Shown here one piece after another: positions 16,710-25,134 of a stretch of 64,000 nucleotides of DNA. The DNA is from Gp13-AA77 sp035578005 (GTDB lineage: Bacteria; Acidobacteriota; Terriglobia; UBA7540): NCBI GenBank assembly GCA_035578005.1, contig DATJYK010000085.1, positions 9,875 to 73,874 of the forward strand, in the 5' to 3' direction. The position numbers were made by a program, and so were the translations under genes. Each line of letters begins with the position of its first letter. The first letter of the stretch is position 1. The notes below the pieces were generated by a model. That model was not told the DNA's origin. It did not search any database and saw nothing but the letters and a program-made list of their open reading frames with translations.

Positions 16710-18848
16710 TCATGGCTTTCCATATTTGTCCAGCCACTTCAGCTCTTCACGCACCTTGATCTTACCGTGCCACGGATTCTTGCTCAGGGGATGGCCCTCG
16801 CCCGGGAAAATCAGCAGGGCGGTGGGAATGCCTCGCATGTAAAGCGCGCGTTCCAGCAGGTAGTCCTCGCCGACGTAAACGCGGATATCGTCCGCTCCGC
16901 CCACCACGTGGGTAGGAGTGGTGACTTTGTCGAACTGCCAGATGGCGGCTTCGGCGTTGTAGTTCTGTTTGGCCTTCCAGGGCACGCCGCCGAGGAAGTA
17001 GGCGTCGTCAAAAGTGGTATCGTCGTTGCCCCAGTTGGCAACATGTTCCACCGCGCCGGCGCCGGAGACAGCAGCCTTAAAGCGCGAGGTCTGGGTGATA
17101 AGCCAGTTGGTCATGTAGCCGCCGTAGCTGTAACCGCCCACCGTAAGATGGCCGGGGTCAGCCGTGCCGTCGTGAACAAGCTGATCGACTCCCTCAAGAA
17201 TGTCCTTCCCGGGTCGCGAGACGATGGGACCGATAACGCCCAGCGTGAAGGCGTCGCCGTATCCGGTTGAGCCGCGGTAGTTGGGCTCAAACACCAGCCA
17301 GCCGTCGGTGGCGGCGAGGCCTGCCCACTGGTACCAGTCCGCCTCAAAGTGGTTGCCATCGGCGTCTGCGGGACCGCCATGGATCAGCGTAAACATCGGC
17401 AGGTGAGTGGTGCCGAATTTTCCGGGAGGATAGATCAGCATGCCTTCCACGGTGACGCCGTCGTCAGCCTTCCAGCGATACGGCTTGCCCTGGGGAAGCG
17501 CCCGCGAGGTGAAAAGACGGTTGAAGGCCGTGATAGGCCGGGCCTCGTCCAGCTCATCGGGGCTATCCGCGAGGTACACTTCCGACGGCTGCTGCAGCGA
17601 TGAATAGACAAAAGCCACGCGGCTGGAATCCTTGGCTGCTGCCAGGGTTTCGTACGCGCCGGGCTGGCCGGGACGGCGTGAAAGCGGCGCGGAGCTATCC
17701 TCCTGCGTGTAAGGCTGAACCTCCGTGCCGAGTCCGCCTGCTATCAGCAGCCCGCCGTGAGGTAACACAGCGTAATCTGCCAGCGCACCTTCGAAATCCC
17801 TGCCCCAACGCAGGTGCGCCTTGACAGGCGCGTCCTTCGGGCCCGAGGCCTCCGCGATGTTCACCGAATAGACGCGCGGCTGCACGTCCTGGTAAGGACC
17901 CTCCACGGAGCCGTTCACGCAGGAGAAGAACACGCGCCGGCTGTCCGGCGACCACGCCAGATTGTCATAAATGGCCTGCGTGTGGCTCAGCAGGCGCACG
18001 GTGCCAGAGGGCAGCTCGACCAGGTCGATATTGTAAGCGTCGAGAGACTCCTGCCGCTCCGATCGGGAGTCCGTATTGAAAGCGAGATAGTGTCCGTCGG
18101 GTGAGGCGGTTAGCTGCTTCACGCGCCACGGCGTGGTGCACACCGTTCGCGGCTTCTGGCCCTTATCGCCCGGCGCCGGCGAGGTGGCGGCGCTCAGAAC
18201 GTCCGCCAAGTCAATCTTGAAGATGCTATCGCCGCGTTCCGATTCGCGGAATTGAATCACGTCTTTCCACTGTTTCTTGTAAGCTTCTTCCTCCTCGGTA
18301 CTCCTCGGCGTGAGCGTGGCGAAATAGATGGAACGCGAGTCGGCCGACCACGCGAAGGCATGCACATCCTCCTTGCCCTGCGTCAGCGGAAAGGCCTCGC
18401 CGCCGTCGGCAGCAATCACCCAGACTTGGCCCGCAGGATCGTCCTCATCGTCCTTCTCGGCTGCCGGCGCCTGCGGGCTCGACCCCGGCGCCACCCTGTC
18501 CGAGATGAAGCCCACCCAGCGGCCGTCAGGCGACCACTGAGGCTCAGAATCGTGCCCCGACTGAGTCAGCCGGACGAGGCCCGCCGAGGCCGCCGGGCCC
18601 GCCGGCGCCTGGCCGCCACCGCCATCACGATACAGCCACAGGTCAGTGCGGAAACGGTTCCGGTCCCAATCGGCGCGAGTGGTCTGGATCACGACTGCGT
18701 GGCCGTCAGGAGAAAGAGCCACCGTGTTGAATTCAGTTGAGTTGAAGAATTCGTCGAGGGTGAGGGGCGGCTTATCGGCGCCGTTAAGGCTCGGAGCCAC
18801 GGCGAGACAAGCCAGCAGAAACGCAAGTCGGGCAAAGGGCTGGGGCAT
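16710..18848 (-). CDS. Secreted S9-family prolyl oligopeptidase-like peptidase
   Basis: Dipeptidyl-peptidase/acylaminoacyl-peptidase type serine hydrolase. 712 residues, ATG at 18848, signal peptide 1-23 (LAFLLACLAVAPSLNGA). N-terminal seven-bladed propeller (about 30-430) with WD40-like Tol/PD40 runs such as SEPQWSPDGRWVGFISD and HAFAWSADSRSIYFA. The catalytic domain follows: HGGPADADGN (oxyanion), VGGYSYGGYMTNW with the nucleophile Ser, Asp in GGADDIRVYVGED and His in PGEGHPLSK. Its length is normal. It stands alone, probably a periplasmic peptide scavenger. Confidence 0.94.
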   Translation of the reverse strand: MPQPFARLAFLLACLAVAPSLNGADKPPLTLDEFFNSTEFNTVALSPDGHAVVIQTTRADWDRNRFRTDLWLYRDGGGGQAPAGPAASAGLVRLTQSGHDSEPQWSPDGRWVGFISDRVAPGSSPQAPAAEKDDEDDPAGQVWVIAADGGEAFPLTQGKEDVHAFAWSADSRSIYFATLTPRSTEEEEAYKKQWKDVIQFRESERGDSIFKIDLADVLSAATSPAPGDKGQKPRTVCTTPWRVKQLTASPDGHYLAFNTDSRSERQESLDAYNIDLVELPSGTVRLLSHTQAIYDNLAWSPDSRRVFFSCVNGSVEGPYQDVQPRVYSVNIAEASGPKDAPVKAHLRWGRDFEGALADYAVLPHGGLLIAGGLGTEVQPYTQEDSSAPLSRRPGQPGAYETLAAAKDSSRVAFVYSSLQQPSEVYLADSPDELDEARPITAFNRLFTSRALPQGKPYRWKADDGVTVEGMLIYPPGKFGTTHLPMFTLIHGGPADADGNHFEADWYQWAGLAATDGWLVFEPNYRGSTGYGDAFTLGVIGPIVSRPGKDILEGVDQLVHDGTADPGHLTVGGYSYGGYMTNWLITQTSRFKAAVSGAGAVEHVANWGNDDTTFDDAYFLGGVPWKAKQNYNAEAAIWQFDKVTTPTHVVGGADDIRVYVGEDYLLERALYMRGIPTALLIFPGEGHPLSKNPWHGKIKVREELKWLDKYGKP

Positions 18849-19161
18849 AGGCCTTCAGATTGACGATTTTCGATTGACGATTGCGGGCAATGGTTTCTGT
18901 GGTTGCCCTCTAGACTAGACTGAACTAGGCTAGCAGTATGATGAAAAACCCGATTCGTGTCATTTCGAGCGCAGCGATAAATCTCGCTCTGAAAGGAGAA
19001 GACTTACGAGATTTATCGCTGCGCTCGAAATGACACGAATCGTACGCCGTCTTTCATCACGCTGCTACAATCTCCGGCTGCTAGATCACGGGGTCGAGGC
19101 CGCTAAAGAGTCGCCCTTTCCCTCACTCAATCGGCAATCGGCAATCGAAAATCGGCAATAG
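18849..19161. other. 313-base intergenic region with simple repeats and palindrome
   Basis: Contains tandem ATTGACGATT-type simple sequence (18857-18885), the long palindrome copy 2 (listed separately) and GGCAATC repeats (19129-19158). No gene is seen. Confidence 0.55.
18931..19065. repeat. Long palindromic repeat, GTCATTTCGAGC family, copy 2
   Basis: The same element as at 15636-15760 in the opposite orientation. The arms differ from copy 1 by a paired change: GCGAGAAAT/ATTTCTCGC in copy 1 is GCGATAAAT/ATTTATCGC here, so the stem stays perfect. It is bounded by ATGATGAAAAA and TTTCATCAC. Confidence 0.85.
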
Positions 19162-19464
19162 TCAGAGTTTCTGGTTCACAGGGCTCACGCCGGAGGTGGG
19201 CCAGGCGTAGTCCTTAAACTCGCCCGTGTAATCGAAGCCACCCAGGGGAATCGACTTTTCCGCGGCCGCCGGAATGCCGGTGCGGCGCACGGCCGCAAGC
19301 ACTTCCGCCTCATGAATGCGCGAGGCGTCGTATTCAATCACCAGGTCATCGCCCTCGAAATCGATTTTGCGAATTCCGTAGTGCGTTGAAAGCGTGCTCA
19401 GCCGTTCGAGTTCCTCGCTGGTGAGGCTGCGCGCGAGGCGGTAACGCGTGTCAAGAAAAGTCAT
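19162..19464 (-). CDS. Small conserved hypothetical protein with HMA-like fold
   Basis: 100 residues from the ATG at 19464 (GGAGGG upstream on its strand); a longer frame to 19506 is rejected. The pattern ERLSTLSTHYGIRKIDFEGDDLVIEYDASRIHEAEVLAAVRRTGIP resembles a heavy-metal-associated ferredoxin-like beta-alpha-beta unit, but the CxxC metal motif is absent. Function unknown; cytosolic. Confidence 0.75.
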   Translation of the reverse strand: MTFLDTRYRLARSLTSEELERLSTLSTHYGIRKIDFEGDDLVIEYDASRIHEAEVLAAVRRTGIPAAAEKSIPLGGFDYTGEFKDYAWPTSGVSPVNQKL

Positions 19465-19705
19465 GGCAGGGATGCCCTCCAAGCCCAAAAGCATAGCACA
19501 ACGCATTGGGAGGGCGCCGCGTTAGCAACCCGTTACGCCTCTGCCGTTCCCGCGCGAATCCCTTTCGCCGAAACCGTGGGCGGTAGCAGGGGGTGTGTTA
19601 TCAACCGTGGGGAGTGTTCTGGGAGTTAATTGACAGCAGCATCCGTCGGCGGTAGCCTGTTCGAGTTTTACATAATTTTGCGGGCAAGAGCCGGTCGGTT
19701 AATGT

Positions 19706-20569
19706 GTGGCGATAAGCCCTCTCGAGCTCGTCCGACTCCCGGACTTGATGAGACGCGGCCCGGGCCGGCCGGAGGTCACCATTGCGCTCATCGATGGCCC
19801 TGTCGCTCGAGACCTTCCCGACTTCGCCGTCGCCACCATCCGTGAAATCCCCGGAAAGCTGAAAGGAACCTGCGCTCGCGCGGATACCGTCGCGTGCACG
19901 CACGGCACCTTCGTCGCCGGCATGCTCGCCGCCCGCCGCGGCTCCGCGGCTCCCGCCATCTGTCCCGGATGCACGCTGCTGCTTCGCCCCATTTTTCCAG
20001 AGGCGGTGAACGACGGAGACATGCCAAGTGCCACTCCCGAGGAGCTCGCCGAGGCTATTACGGATAGCGTCGAGGCCGGAGCCAAGGTGATCAATTTGAG
20101 CGCGGCACTGGTTCAAGCGTCACCGAAAGGCGAAAGCAACTTGGAGCAAGCGCTCAACTACGCAGCCCAGCGCGGCGTCATCACAGTTGCCGCGGCCGGC
20201 AATCAAGGAACGGTGGGCAGCTCGGCCATCACGAGGCACCCTTGGGTTATTCCGGTTGCGGCCTGCAATCTTCAGGGCCGGCCGCTGGGCGAATCGAATC
20301 TGGGAAGCTCGATCGGCAGGCAGGGGCTACTTGCTCCCGGCGAACAGGTCACCAGCCTGAGCTCCGACGGCAGGCCGCAAACCTTGGGCGGGACCAGTGC
20401 GGCTGCGCCTTTCGTGACAGGTGCGATCGGGCTTCTTTGGTCCGAGTTTCCGAAGGCGCGCGCCTCGGAAGTGAAGCTGGCGGTGACACGCCGCGGCCGC
20501 CAACTGCACAGATCATTAGTGCCGCCTTTGCTGGACGCCTGGGCGGCCTATCAGGCCTTGTCTGCCTGA
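19706..20569 (+). CDS. PatA-like cytosolic subtilisin (S8) protease
   Basis: Subtilase of the type found in cyanobactin-style maturation systems. 287 residues from a GTG at 19706; no signal peptide and no I9 propeptide, so it acts in the cytosol. Catalytic Asp30 (ALIDGPV), His66 (CTHGTFVAGM), oxyanion Asn166 (AAAGNQG) and Ser231 (GGTSAAAPFV) are all present, so it should be active. A Cys pair CPGCTLLLRP lies at 86-89. It is much shorter than PatA of cyanobacteria (about 700 residues): only the protease domain. It opens a run of plus-strand genes encoding small leader-sharing Cys-rich proteins and a PatG C-terminal-type protein, which are its likely substrates and partner. Confidence 0.9.
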   Translation: MAISPLELVRLPDLMRRGPGRPEVTIALIDGPVARDLPDFAVATIREIPGKLKGTCARADTVACTHGTFVAGMLAARRGSAAPAICPGCTLLLRPIFPEAVNDGDMPSATPEELAEAITDSVEAGAKVINLSAALVQASPKGESNLEQALNYAAQRGVITVAAAGNQGTVGSSAITRHPWVIPVAACNLQGRPLGESNLGSSIGRQGLLAPGEQVTSLSSDGRPQTLGGTSAAAPFVTGAIGLLWSEFPKARASEVKLAVTRRGRQLHRSLVPPLLDAWAAYQALSA

Positions 20570-20664
20570 ACGCACTGCACCTCTGTCCGCGTGTAGGAAG
20601 GCAAGTGCCCAAAGGCTCTGGCTGATTGCCGATGGAGAGCTTAACCGTAACGAGGTTGAAAACC

Positions 20665-21051
20665 ATGATGAGAATTCCTGGATTTCACGCAGAAGCCGCT
20701 CTTTACCAGACAGGCCTAGGTTGTGGGGTTCGCAAGTCGCCTGCCCAACTGCCAATCCAGGGGGTGTTCCCTCAACTGCTACCCATCGACGACATCTGCG
20801 GGGGCGAGGAGTGGTGCGAAGACTTGCTTATCGACTGGGCGTTCGGCCCGGGATCAGCCCCATACGGCACACCCATCACGGGAGGGTCCTTCCCTGTCTC
20901 AGGTGACGATTCGGGTGGCGATTCGGGGATGCGTTGCCGGGAGGGATACACCGACTGCACGTGTGACCCAGGTCCGCCGCTGAAGTGTACCAAGGACTGG
21001 GTCAACGTGCGGTGCAAAAAAGCGTACAGCGTCCCGTGTACGCCAAAGTGA
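20665..21051 (+). CDS. Leader-motif Cys-rich protein 1 (candidate precursor peptide)
   Basis: 128 residues; the first of two consecutive ATGs (20665) has a GAGG 9 bases upstream. The N-terminus IPGFHAEAALYQT carries the (I/L)PGFxAExSL motif shared with genes at 22404, 22813, 23327 and 24781. A hydrophobic VFPQLLP stretch follows at about 36-42, matching the VVPQ of the others. The C-terminal half is Gly/Ser/Asp-rich and then Cys-rich (CREGYTDCTCDPGPPLKCTKDW...CKKAYSVPC). No signal peptide. Inferred role: substrate of the neighbouring PatA-like protease, with a leader and a Cys-rich core; nothing is proven. Confidence 0.75.
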   Translation: MMRIPGFHAEAALYQTGLGCGVRKSPAQLPIQGVFPQLLPIDDICGGEEWCEDLLIDWAFGPGSAPYGTPITGGSFPVSGDDSGGDSGMRCREGYTDCTCDPGPPLKCTKDWVNVRCKKAYSVPCTPK

Positions 21052-21123
21052 GCATAGCCGGAGCAAACCGGCTAAGCAGCGTCTCAGGCAAGAATCATTC
21101 GATGGAGGGTGACAAATCGAGAC

Positions 21124-21324
21124 ATGAACCGACAGCCAAAGAAGGAACTCACCCAACAAGCCGATCCGCGGCATCGGGTGCGGCTCCCGGGATTTCTGAT
21201 TGAAGAAGAGGTCGGCTTGGGCGACGCCATCAAGCGCGTCACCTATGCCATGGGCATTAAACCTTGCAGCGGTTGCGACAAGCGCGCCGCCGCGCTGAAT
21301 CGATGGATGCACTTCTCGAGATAG
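21124..21324 (+). CDS. Small conserved protein with LPGF and CSGC motifs
   Basis: 66 residues from the ATG at 21124 (a GTG at 21109 is possible, but the GGAGGG at 21104-21109 would overlap it). It contains VRLPGFLIEEEVGLGDAIKR followed by GIKPCSGCDKRAAALNRW. The LPGF core resembles the leader motif of its neighbours, but the sequence after it is helical and ends in a CxxC and an ALNRW segment, as I recall from small unannotated proteins in cyanobacteria and other phyla. It may be a recognition or carrier protein of the same system. Function unknown. Confidence 0.7.
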   Translation: MNRQPKKELTQQADPRHRVRLPGFLIEEEVGLGDAIKRVTYAMGIKPCSGCDKRAAALNRWMHFSR

Positions 21325-21330
21325 ACCGGC

Positions 21331-21395
21331 TGTAGCGGCGGTCGCAGCCTGCCCGGTAAGGGACCGCCGGTCGGCGCTTGCAGAGCGCCGCTACA
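21331..21395. repeat. GTAGCGGCGGTC-type inverted repeat, copy 1
   Basis: TGTAGCGGCGGTC at the left and GCGCCGCTACA at the right bracket a GC-rich hairpin. A related copy is at 31732-31793. It lies just before the PatG-type gene. Confidence 0.75.
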
Positions 21396-21417
21396 AATTA
21401 TAAGGAGGCAAAATTCT

Positions 21418-22371
21418 ATGGAGCAACCAGACGTGAACGACGCTTTGACAGCCACATCCGCCAATGGAAGTGACGCCGCAGCCGTGCCAGACTTTCCTGC
21501 GGGAGCAGGTACGGTTGCGCCCCAAGCTTGTTCCACCTGCGGAACAATTCCGGCCGGAGGCGTGGGGAAGGCAGTGCCGGCCGGCAACGGTACCACGAGC
21601 AGCCCCAGCTATATTTACGCCCTCGGACGCATCGAACCGCGTTTCCCCAAGATTTCGGTGGAAAAGGAGTTCGCGCAGGCTCTGGGGCGAGATAACGTCG
21701 CGGGCCTCACGGACCGGCAAGCGCTTCGAGCTGCGCTCTCGAAGCCCGAAAACCGCTACTTGGTGCGGCAACTCTGCTGGGTGATGACCATCGAGGGCCT
21801 GGAGACTTACATTGTTGGCCCCCGCGACCCCGCGGATTTCAGCCTGTTGGTTGAAGCCCTGCGTCCCACCCCGCAGCCTTGGGACCTTGACTGCGTCATC
21901 GGAGTTCGGGGACCCATCGCGCAACCCGAGATGTGCAACGGGCTGATGGTTCCCATCGTCGTCTTTGACCAGATCTACTCCTTCGACCGCGATTCGCTGA
22001 TTAAAGCCATCCCCAGGCCCAAAGAGACCTCGGCGAAGGAGTTTGCGCCGGCCGCCGAGGAGCTCTTCGACCGCATCATGCAGATGACTGACAATGCCGG
22101 CGCCACTGACGGCAATCGCGCTCTGAATTACCTCGCCGTTCGTTACCCGCGCATTTATGAGGTGGTTGCGGAAGCCTTCGGGCGTAATGAATCCTTAAGC
22201 GCGGTGGAGGTTAATCCGTCGCCCTTGAGCGGCACACGAAAAGTGGTTGACGTGGTCTTCGCCTTCACCAACCGCAATACTGATGTGGTTAGCAAACAAG
22301 CGGTACGCGTCGATGTGACCGACGAGTTTCCGTTTTTGGTAAGCAAGTTGTCGCCGTACTACGACCGTTGA
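21418..22371 (+). CDS. PatG C-terminal domain-type protein without protease domain
   Basis: 317 residues, ATG with GGAGG 10 bases upstream. After a low-complexity Ala/Gly/Pro head (1-58, with CSTCG) the sequence follows the non-catalytic part of PatG cyanobactin maturation proteases: YIYALGRIEPRFP, VEKEFAQ, GLTDRQALRAALS, ENRYLVRQLCWVMTIEGLETYI, GVRGPIAQPEMCNGLMVPIVVFDQIYSFDR, then DNAGATDGNRALNYLAVRYP and a beta-rich end. In PatG this lies beside a subtilase; here the subtilase is the separate gene at 19706. The role of this domain is unknown even in PatG. It sits among the leader-motif genes, supporting a joint maturation system. Confidence 0.88.
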   Translation: MEQPDVNDALTATSANGSDAAAVPDFPAGAGTVAPQACSTCGTIPAGGVGKAVPAGNGTTSSPSYIYALGRIEPRFPKISVEKEFAQALGRDNVAGLTDRQALRAALSKPENRYLVRQLCWVMTIEGLETYIVGPRDPADFSLLVEALRPTPQPWDLDCVIGVRGPIAQPEMCNGLMVPIVVFDQIYSFDRDSLIKAIPRPKETSAKEFAPAAEELFDRIMQMTDNAGATDGNRALNYLAVRYPRIYEVVAEAFGRNESLSAVEVNPSPLSGTRKVVDVVFAFTNRNTDVVSKQAVRVDVTDEFPFLVSKLSPYYDR

Positions 22372-22403
22372 AGGAACTTCAGCGACTGAATGAGGGCGAA
22401 ACA

Positions 22404-22670
22404 ATGAGCATTCCTGGATTCAATGCCGAGGCTTCGCTGTGCAGGACCAAGGCTGGTTACGGAATAACCGGGACCCGCAGACCTGCGCCTGCGGCACGAG
22501 GCGTGGTGCCGCAGAGGGACGATGGTGATAGGCGGTGCGGCGAGTGTTCCGACTTATTTCTAGGGACGCGGTGGTGCTGCGAGGGAGATCCGCTTAGTAT
22601 CTGCGCACCGGAGCCCTGTGGGCTTGTGGTGGCTATCGGAACCATTCTGGGCAGTGTGTTTTCGCTGTAG
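22404..22670 (+). CDS. Leader-motif Cys-rich protein 2 (candidate precursor peptide)
   Basis: 88 residues from ATG 22404 (GAGGGCGA upstream); a longer frame from 22368 that overlaps the PatG-type gene is rejected because the motif begins here. N-terminus MSIPGFNAEASLCRT, then ARGVVPQ at about 34-40 and a Cys-rich core (CGECSDLF...RWCCEGDPLSICAPEPCG), ending in a hydrophobic GLVVAIGTILGSVFSL tail that could insert in a membrane or be a hydrophobic core peptide. 33 bases downstream of the PatG-type gene. Confidence 0.75.
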   Translation: MSIPGFNAEASLCRTKAGYGITGTRRPAPAARGVVPQRDDGDRRCGECSDLFLGTRWCCEGDPLSICAPEPCGLVVAIGTILGSVFSL

Positions 22671-22812
22671 CCACGGCCTGAAGGGGACTCTTGTTCCTGG
22701 TCACCAAGCTATCGCCGTACTGCGGCCGCTAAACGCTGAGAAACATTGAGAACCAGACGAAATTGTCGTCGTCGTCGGAGTACCCGCCAAGAAAGAAAGG
22801 AGAAGTCCTAAA

Positions 22813-23133
22813 ATGAATCTTCCCGGATTCAACGCTAAAGCGTCCCTGCAGGAAGCAGGCCACACCTACTGTTGCTTTGCGTACCATGGGGCAGGCTCAC
22901 TCACACCGGTCGTGGTACCGCAGTTATATCGGGCAGACCCAGACGGCTGCGGGGTAGTGTGCGATTCTAGCGGGAACTGCGCGCTGGATTGCCCCTGGCC
23001 GGGGGTCAGCTTTGGCCCCGGCGGCTTATCGCCTAACAAGAGCCCCAGAATTAAATGCGTCAAGCGCTGCATCCGCAAGTATTCGCCGGGGTCAGCCGCA
23101 TACGAGGCTTGTGTTGATAAGTGCCCCTATTAA
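22813..23133 (+). CDS. Leader-motif Cys-rich protein 3 (candidate precursor peptide)
   Basis: 106 residues, ATG with AAGGAGAAGT upstream. N-terminus MNLPGFNAKASLQEA, then SLTPVVVPQLY at about 28-38 (the VVPQ element), followed by a core with nine or ten cysteines: GCGVVCDSSGNCALDCPW, a Gly/Pro linker, and KCVKRCIRKYSPGSAAYEACVDKCPY. The final KCxxxC...CxxxC spacing suggests a two-disulfide helical hairpin. No signal peptide. Confidence 0.75.
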   Translation: MNLPGFNAKASLQEAGHTYCCFAYHGAGSLTPVVVPQLYRADPDGCGVVCDSSGNCALDCPWPGVSFGPGGLSPNKSPRIKCVKRCIRKYSPGSAAYEACVDKCPY

Positions 23134-23326
23134 TAGATGTTGTGGCCGATGGGTCGGCCGAGCGCGAGTGTCACCACGTTCTGCCCCGCCGGATTGCGCA
23201 GGCGGCCCGATATCGTGACACGCACCGCGCCTCGGTGATTGCGAAGGTGTTTGGAGGGGCGAACTGTGACCACACCAGGGTATCCCCCGGAACCCGTCCT
23301 TAGACTATTGGGCAAGGAGTCTGGCA

Positions 23327-24694
23327 ATGTCCATACCGAGATTTAGCGCACCGGAGTCGCTTTACCCGTCCCACGGGTATTACGCCGCGGTCTTAGGTTC
23401 GAGTGACATGACCTCGGCCGCGTGGGTCCCCGCCGTGAAGGTCGGGGATGACGGAGGGGGTTGCGCCGTTGAATGCGGCCCTTGTGGCTCCACTTGCACC
23501 AGGCAATGTTCAAGTTTATGTAATCCAACCCAATCGTGGGGCGAATCGTGTTGCCTGAGCTCCGAGATTTGCTGCGGCGGGAAGTGCACTGACGCGTGGC
23601 ACGACCCGAACTGCGGGGCGTGCGGCAAGAAGTGTTCGACCTCGGGCCTGACTTGTTGCTACGGAGCTTGTGTTGACCTCAGCAGCAACACGCAGCACTG
23701 TAGCGCGTGCGACAACAATTGCGCCAACCAGCCCGTTAAGAACATGATTTGCGTGAACGGCGCCTGTGTTTGCCCGCCTTACTCACCGGATATTTGCGGT
23801 GGAGCCTGCACGGATGTAAGGTTCGATGGCAAAAACTGCGGAAGTTGCGGTAATCGATGCGCGTCCGGCTCCTGCTCCCAAGGCAAATGCTGCCCGCCGG
23901 GCACATACCTTTCAGAAGGCATGTGTTGTCCTAACGGAACCTTCGGCTGCGGTAACAAGACGTGTTGCCCAGCGGGGCATTGCTGTTCTGACGGTCGCTG
24001 TAAATGCCACGGTAAGTGCTGCGGCGCCGGCCAGGATTGCTGCAGGAAGTCCTGTGTCACCCTTGACAGCGACACACAAAACTGCGGCGCATGCGGCAAC
24101 GCCTGCCCGGTCCATGCGAATTCGACGGCCACATGCGATAAGGGAGTGTGCGGTTGGCGATGCAATCCGGGCTACACCAGGTGTGGTAACGCCTGCGAGA
24201 ATCTGAACAACGATCCGCAGAACTGCGGCGCTTGTGGCAAGCGATGCCCCTCGGGGCCCCTTGACTCGCACCCCACTTGTAGCCACGGGGCCTGCAATTG
24301 GACCTGCAACTCAGGTTTTACAAACTGTGGCGGCACTTGCAAGAATCTGAGTAGCGATCCGCAGAACTGCGGCCGGTGCGGTACGGTCTGTCCCTCTGGC
24401 CAGACTTGTTGCGGGGGCTCCTGCGTTGACTTGAATACAAGTTCCCAACATTGCGGCTCGTGTAGCGTTGCCTGTAATTCAGCCACTGCGGAGTGTCAGG
24501 GAGGGACTTGCGTTTGCAAGCCGGGACTTGCCTGCGGTTCAACGTGCATGTCGTCCACGGAGGACACCTGCTGCAGTTCCGAGGCCAGCGCCTGGTGCTC
24601 TGAGACCGAAGTGTGCTGCGTGGACAACAATGGTAATTTTAGTTGCGCTTACGATTGTGACGGGTGTGAGGCCGTGGGCGCACATTGCAGTTAG
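23327..24694 (+). CDS. 455-residue Cys-repeat protein with the shared leader motif
   Basis: ATG at 23327 with AAGGAGT upstream. The N-terminus MSIPRFSAPESLYPSHGYYAA is a variant of the (I/L)PGFxAExSLY leader; no signal peptide precedes it. From about residue 46 to the end it is one long array of Cys-rich repeats; I count about 84 cysteines (18 percent). The recurring unit is (D/N)xQNCGACGxxCPxGxxCxxGxC, with spacers such as GGxCxNLxSDP; at least six units are clear between 85 and 400. Similar repeats occur in stigma-specific STIG1-like and myxobacterial surface proteins. Inferred: an unusually long product of the same maturation system, or a disulfide-rich or metal-rich structural protein. 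Confidence 0.85.
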   Translation: MSIPRFSAPESLYPSHGYYAAVLGSSDMTSAAWVPAVKVGDDGGGCAVECGPCGSTCTRQCSSLCNPTQSWGESCCLSSEICCGGKCTDAWHDPNCGACGKKCSTSGLTCCYGACVDLSSNTQHCSACDNNCANQPVKNMICVNGACVCPPYSPDICGGACTDVRFDGKNCGSCGNRCASGSCSQGKCCPPGTYLSEGMCCPNGTFGCGNKTCCPAGHCCSDGRCKCHGKCCGAGQDCCRKSCVTLDSDTQNCGACGNACPVHANSTATCDKGVCGWRCNPGYTRCGNACENLNNDPQNCGACGKRCPSGPLDSHPTCSHGACNWTCNSGFTNCGGTCKNLSSDPQNCGRCGTVCPSGQTCCGGSCVDLNTSSQHCGSCSVACNSATAECQGGTCVCKPGLACGSTCMSSTEDTCCSSEASAWCSETEVCCVDNNGNFSCAYDCDGCEAVGAHCS

Positions 24695-24780
24695 TAGCAG
24701 CGGTCGTGGAGGGGCTGCAGTGGCCCCTCGATGGGGATTTTGCACCAGATCCGGTTCGTGATCTCAGAAAGGAGTATGCC

Positions 24781-25134
24781 GTGAACATGCTGGAAACAGT
24801 TCGATTGCCGGGATTTACCGCAGAGTCGTCCGTGATGAGCGCCAGTCCCTTTGGCGCTCGCGATTCCTTGTGGCCCTTCCTGGGCGCGGGAGTCGTGTCT
24901 GCCGGATCAGACGTAACCTGCAATTGCGGATGCCCATGCTCTGGAACAACCGGGGGCGGTGGAGGTACAGGAGGCACAGGCGGTACCGGAGGCGGCCCGC
25001 CTGGAGTCTGCCAATGCACTAGCGTCGTGGGCTTTGGTTGTTCGGTCTCCGCCAACAACTGCAACCCGGGATTCGTTCCCACGTGTAACTGCGGCATCTT
25101 CGGTAATTCGTGCCAGTGCGTGTCCGGCACCTAA
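24781..25134 (+). CDS. Leader-motif Cys-rich protein 5 with Gly-Thr linker
   Basis: 117 residues from the GTG at 24781 (AAAGGAG 6 bases upstream); the ATG two codons on is the alternative. The leader is VRLPGFTAESSVMS, then VVSAGSDVTCNCGCPCSG, a GGGGGTGGTGGTGGG linker (about 61-75), and a second Cys-rich module CQCTSVVGFGCSVSANNCNPGFVPTCNCG...SCQC. The flexible linker separating two CxC-rich modules is unique among its neighbours. No signal peptide. Confidence 0.75.
   Translation: MNMLETVRLPGFTAESSVMSASPFGARDSLWPFLGAGVVSAGSDVTCNCGCPCSGTTGGGGGTGGTGGTGGGPPGVCQCTSVVGFGCSVSANNCNPGFVPTCNCGIFGNSCQCVSGT

Noticed and set aside
23500..24480. Regular direct repeats that could look like a CRISPR or tandem array
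   Set aside because: They are coding repeats (CGACGxxC units) in one open frame with a good start and ribosome-binding site; repeats are not identical and there are no spacers.
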